In this document: in pieces, positions 62,484-64,000 of the stretch | How positions within the stretch are numbered: the first letter of the stretch is position 1 | How the letters are laid out: each line of letters begins with the position of its first letter | Origin: Parerythrobacter_A sp963761775 | Lineage (GTDB): Bacteria > Pseudomonadota > Alphaproteobacteria > Sphingomonadales > Sphingomonadaceae | Assembly: GCA_963761775.1 (NCBI GenBank) | Contig: CAVXIF010000011.1 | Location: 620,001 to 684,000, forward strand | Reading direction: 5' to 3' | DNA length: 64,000 nt | Program-made: the position numbers and the translations under genes | The notes under the pieces: model-generated | The model's input: only the letters and a program-made list of their open reading frames with translations | What the model was told of the DNA's origin: nothing | The model's database searches: none

Positions 62484-64000
62484 ATGGTTGCGGCGGAGCA
62501 AAACGGGCAGGCAAACACACGCAAGTGGGTCGCGCCTTTGGCGATCCTCGCCGCGTTGCTGCTCGCCATTCTGGGCACGACATCCTCTGTGCCGGTCGGG
62601 CGCGATGCGCCTGCCGACGTGTTTTCCGCAGCGCGCGCGATGGACGATGTGCGGATTATCGCGCGCGCGCCGCATGTCACCGGCTCGGCGGAGAATGCCG
62701 AGGTGCGCGCCTACATCGCGGCGCGGTTTGCTGCGTTGGGCATGGAGGTTCGCACGACGCAGGGCGAAGTGCCCGATCGTGCGCTGGACAAGTTCGAGGC
62801 GTGGAGCGGCGCGCGGCCCGATGCGCTGACCTTTACCAATGTCATCGGCATCCTGCCCGGTCGCGACCGCACCAAGCCTGCCGTGCTGTTGATGGCGCAT
62901 CACGATACGGTATGGGGTTCCGCAGGCGCGCCGGACGATACGGCGGGCGTGGCGGCGATCCTGGAAACGCTGCGCGCGGTGGTGGCGAATGGCGGTGCGG
63001 ACCGCGACATTATCGCGCTTATGACCGACGCCGAAGAGCTGGGGCTGAACGGTGCGACGCAGTTTTTTGCGGAGAACCCCTTGCGCGAGCGAGTCGGTGC
63101 AATCGTCAATCTGGAGGCGCGCGGCGGGGGCGGGCGCACCATGCTGTTCCAGACCTCGCGCAACAACGGGGCAGCGGTGGCGCGCTATGCCGATGCGGTC
63201 GGGCGCCCTGGCGGCTCTTCGCTGGCGGCTTTCGTCTACGAAGTGCTGCCCAACGACACCGACCTGACGCCTGCGCTGGAAGGCGATGCGGTGGCGTACA
63301 ATCTGTCCTTTATCGGCAGGCCGGAGCAATATCACTCGCCCGCCGCCACGCCCGATGCGCTGGATCAGGGCGCGTTGCAGGACATGGGCGACCAGACGCT
63401 GGACCTGACGCGGGCCTTGGCGGGGGAGTGGGCATTGCCGGCCCGCGACATGGCGAACCGGACGTTCTTCGACCTCTTCGGCGTGACGATAATCCATTAC
63501 GGCACGGTTGTTGGCTGGATACTGCTTGGCATCACCGCTGTGCTGCACTGGATGGCGCGTCGGCGCGATGCGGCGATCGGCGGCATCATGCCTGCGCTGA
63601 AAGCCAGCGCGGGTGTCGTGCTGGGCGGCGGCGCGGTGCTGTATGCGCTCAACCTGCTGTCCGGCGCAGGCGCGGCGAACAGCTATTACGACCGGCTCGC
63701 GGCGACGGACATGCTGGAGGCGCAGGCGCTGCTCGTCTGCATCGCGGCGCTGGCCGCCACCGCGCCGTGGTGGGCAGGGCGGTCCGCCAGCATTGTCGGG
63801 ATCGGCTTCGCCGTGGCCTTACAGGTGCTGGCACCGACGACTGCGTTTATAGTGGTATGGCCGCTGCTGCTGGTCGGGCTGACCGGTCTGGCGGCGTCCC
63901 GCACATCGGGCGCGGTTGCGGGGGTCGTGACGGTGGCAGGCGCGGCACTGGCAGGCGGGTTCCTGCTGCAATTCGGGCACCAGCTGATGCAGGGCGTGGG
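62484..64000 (+). CDS. M28 family peptidase, multi-pass membrane protein (3' end outside the window)
   Basis: At least 505 residues; the frame is open to the end of the window. An N-terminal anchor (about 17-34) is followed by an M28 aminopeptidase domain, with zinc ligands in MAHHDTVWGSAGAPDDTAGVA (near residue 140), DAEELGLNG and PEQYHSP. From about residue 330 a run of membrane helices begins (FFDLFGVTIIHYGTVVGWILLGI onward). The build resembles bacterial and vacuolar-type membrane-bound M28 proteases. GGAGGCGGAG gives the ribosome binding site. Confidence 0.9.
   Translation, partial: MVAAEQNGQANTRKWVAPLAILAALLLAILGTTSSVPVGRDAPADVFSAARAMDDVRIIARAPHVTGSAENAEVRAYIAARFAALGMEVRTTQGEVPDRALDKFEAWSGARPDALTFTNVIGILPGRDRTKPAVLLMAHHDTVWGSAGAPDDTAGVAAILETLRAVVANGGADRDIIALMTDAEELGLNGATQFFAENPLRERVGAIVNLEARGGGGRTMLFQTSRNNGAAVARYADAVGRPGGSSLAAFVYEVLPNDTDLTPALEGDAVAYNLSFIGRPEQYHSPAATPDALDQGALQDMGDQTLDLTRALAGEWALPARDMANRTFFDLFGVTIIHYGTVVGWILLGITAVLHWMARRRDAAIGGIMPALKASAGVVLGGGAVLYALNLLSGAGAANSYYDRLAATDMLEAQALLVCIAALAATAPWWAGRSASIVGIGFAVALQVLAPTTAFIVVWPLLLVGLTGLAASRTSGAVAGVVTVAGAALAGGFLLQFGHQLMQGV

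Noticed and set aside
1..64000. Mobile elements, prophage, CRISPR arrays, rRNA
   Set aside because: No transposase, integrase, att-like pair, phage gene, regularly spaced direct repeat or rRNA signature was seen in the window.

Overview
The window is high-GC, gene-dense bacterial chromosome. Gene content points to an alphaproteobacterium of the order Sphingomonadales, most likely Erythrobacteraceae. Supporting features are a 532-residue isocitrate lyase next to a RamB/ScfR-type regulator, an XrtA/EPS-associated prsK-prsR-prsT module, DUF6481 and DUF6122 proteins, Coq4, and the short palindromic repeats with the core CGTTCGTGCTGAGCTTGTCGAAG. There is no rRNA, phage, IS element or CRISPR array. 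This is mostly core genome.

Layout. 1-3.5 kb: end of an SLC13-type permease and a secreted M20 peptidase. 3.3-6.6 kb: glyoxylate shunt (aceA, a 55-residue companion ORF and a divergent regulator). 7.1-13.7 kb: a translationally overlapping operon of sugar transferase, prsK, prsR and prsT. 13.7-18.3 kb: SBF-type symporter, panB, SNF transporter, PNPOx-like stress protein and a lipoprotein. 18.5-21.2 kb: a radical SAM/UdgX DNA repair pair with a LexA-box-like motif in front. 21.2-28.3 kb: extensin-like protein and the minus-strand phoR-pstCAB-phoU-phoB locus, which lacks pstS. 28.3-34 kb: tRNA-Glu, recJ, flavodoxin, nitronate monooxygenase and an amidohydrolase. 34-42.5 kb: branched-chain amino acid genes (leuA, ilvC, ilvN, ilvB) with miaA and divergent serB. 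42.5-47.7 kb: nitroreductase, coq4, purL and small membrane proteins. 47.7-56.2 kb: xseB-ispA-coaD-ppi-queA-ABC exporter-tgt and an S9 peptidase. 56.3-64 kb: rpsD, chorismate mutase, a GIY-YIG/TrmJ fusion ORF, nrdR, glyA, rpiB, sterol desaturase and the start of an M28 peptidase.

Quality of the sequence. Eight conserved genes (prsK, SBF symporter, radical SAM gene, udgX, recJ, ilvB, nitroreductase, queA) are broken by nine single-base frameshifts, several of them in short homopolymers. ilvB, queA and recJ are unlikely to be lost together, so assembly indels are the simplest explanation. I annotate each as one gene and mark the shift.

Most interesting points: the SOS-like box in front of the radical SAM/UdgX pair; a GIY-YIG nuclease joined in frame to a TrmJ-type methyltransferase through a repeat pair; a large repeat hairpin between ilvB and ilvN; a pst locus without pstS; and miaA and serB with overlapping divergent start codons.
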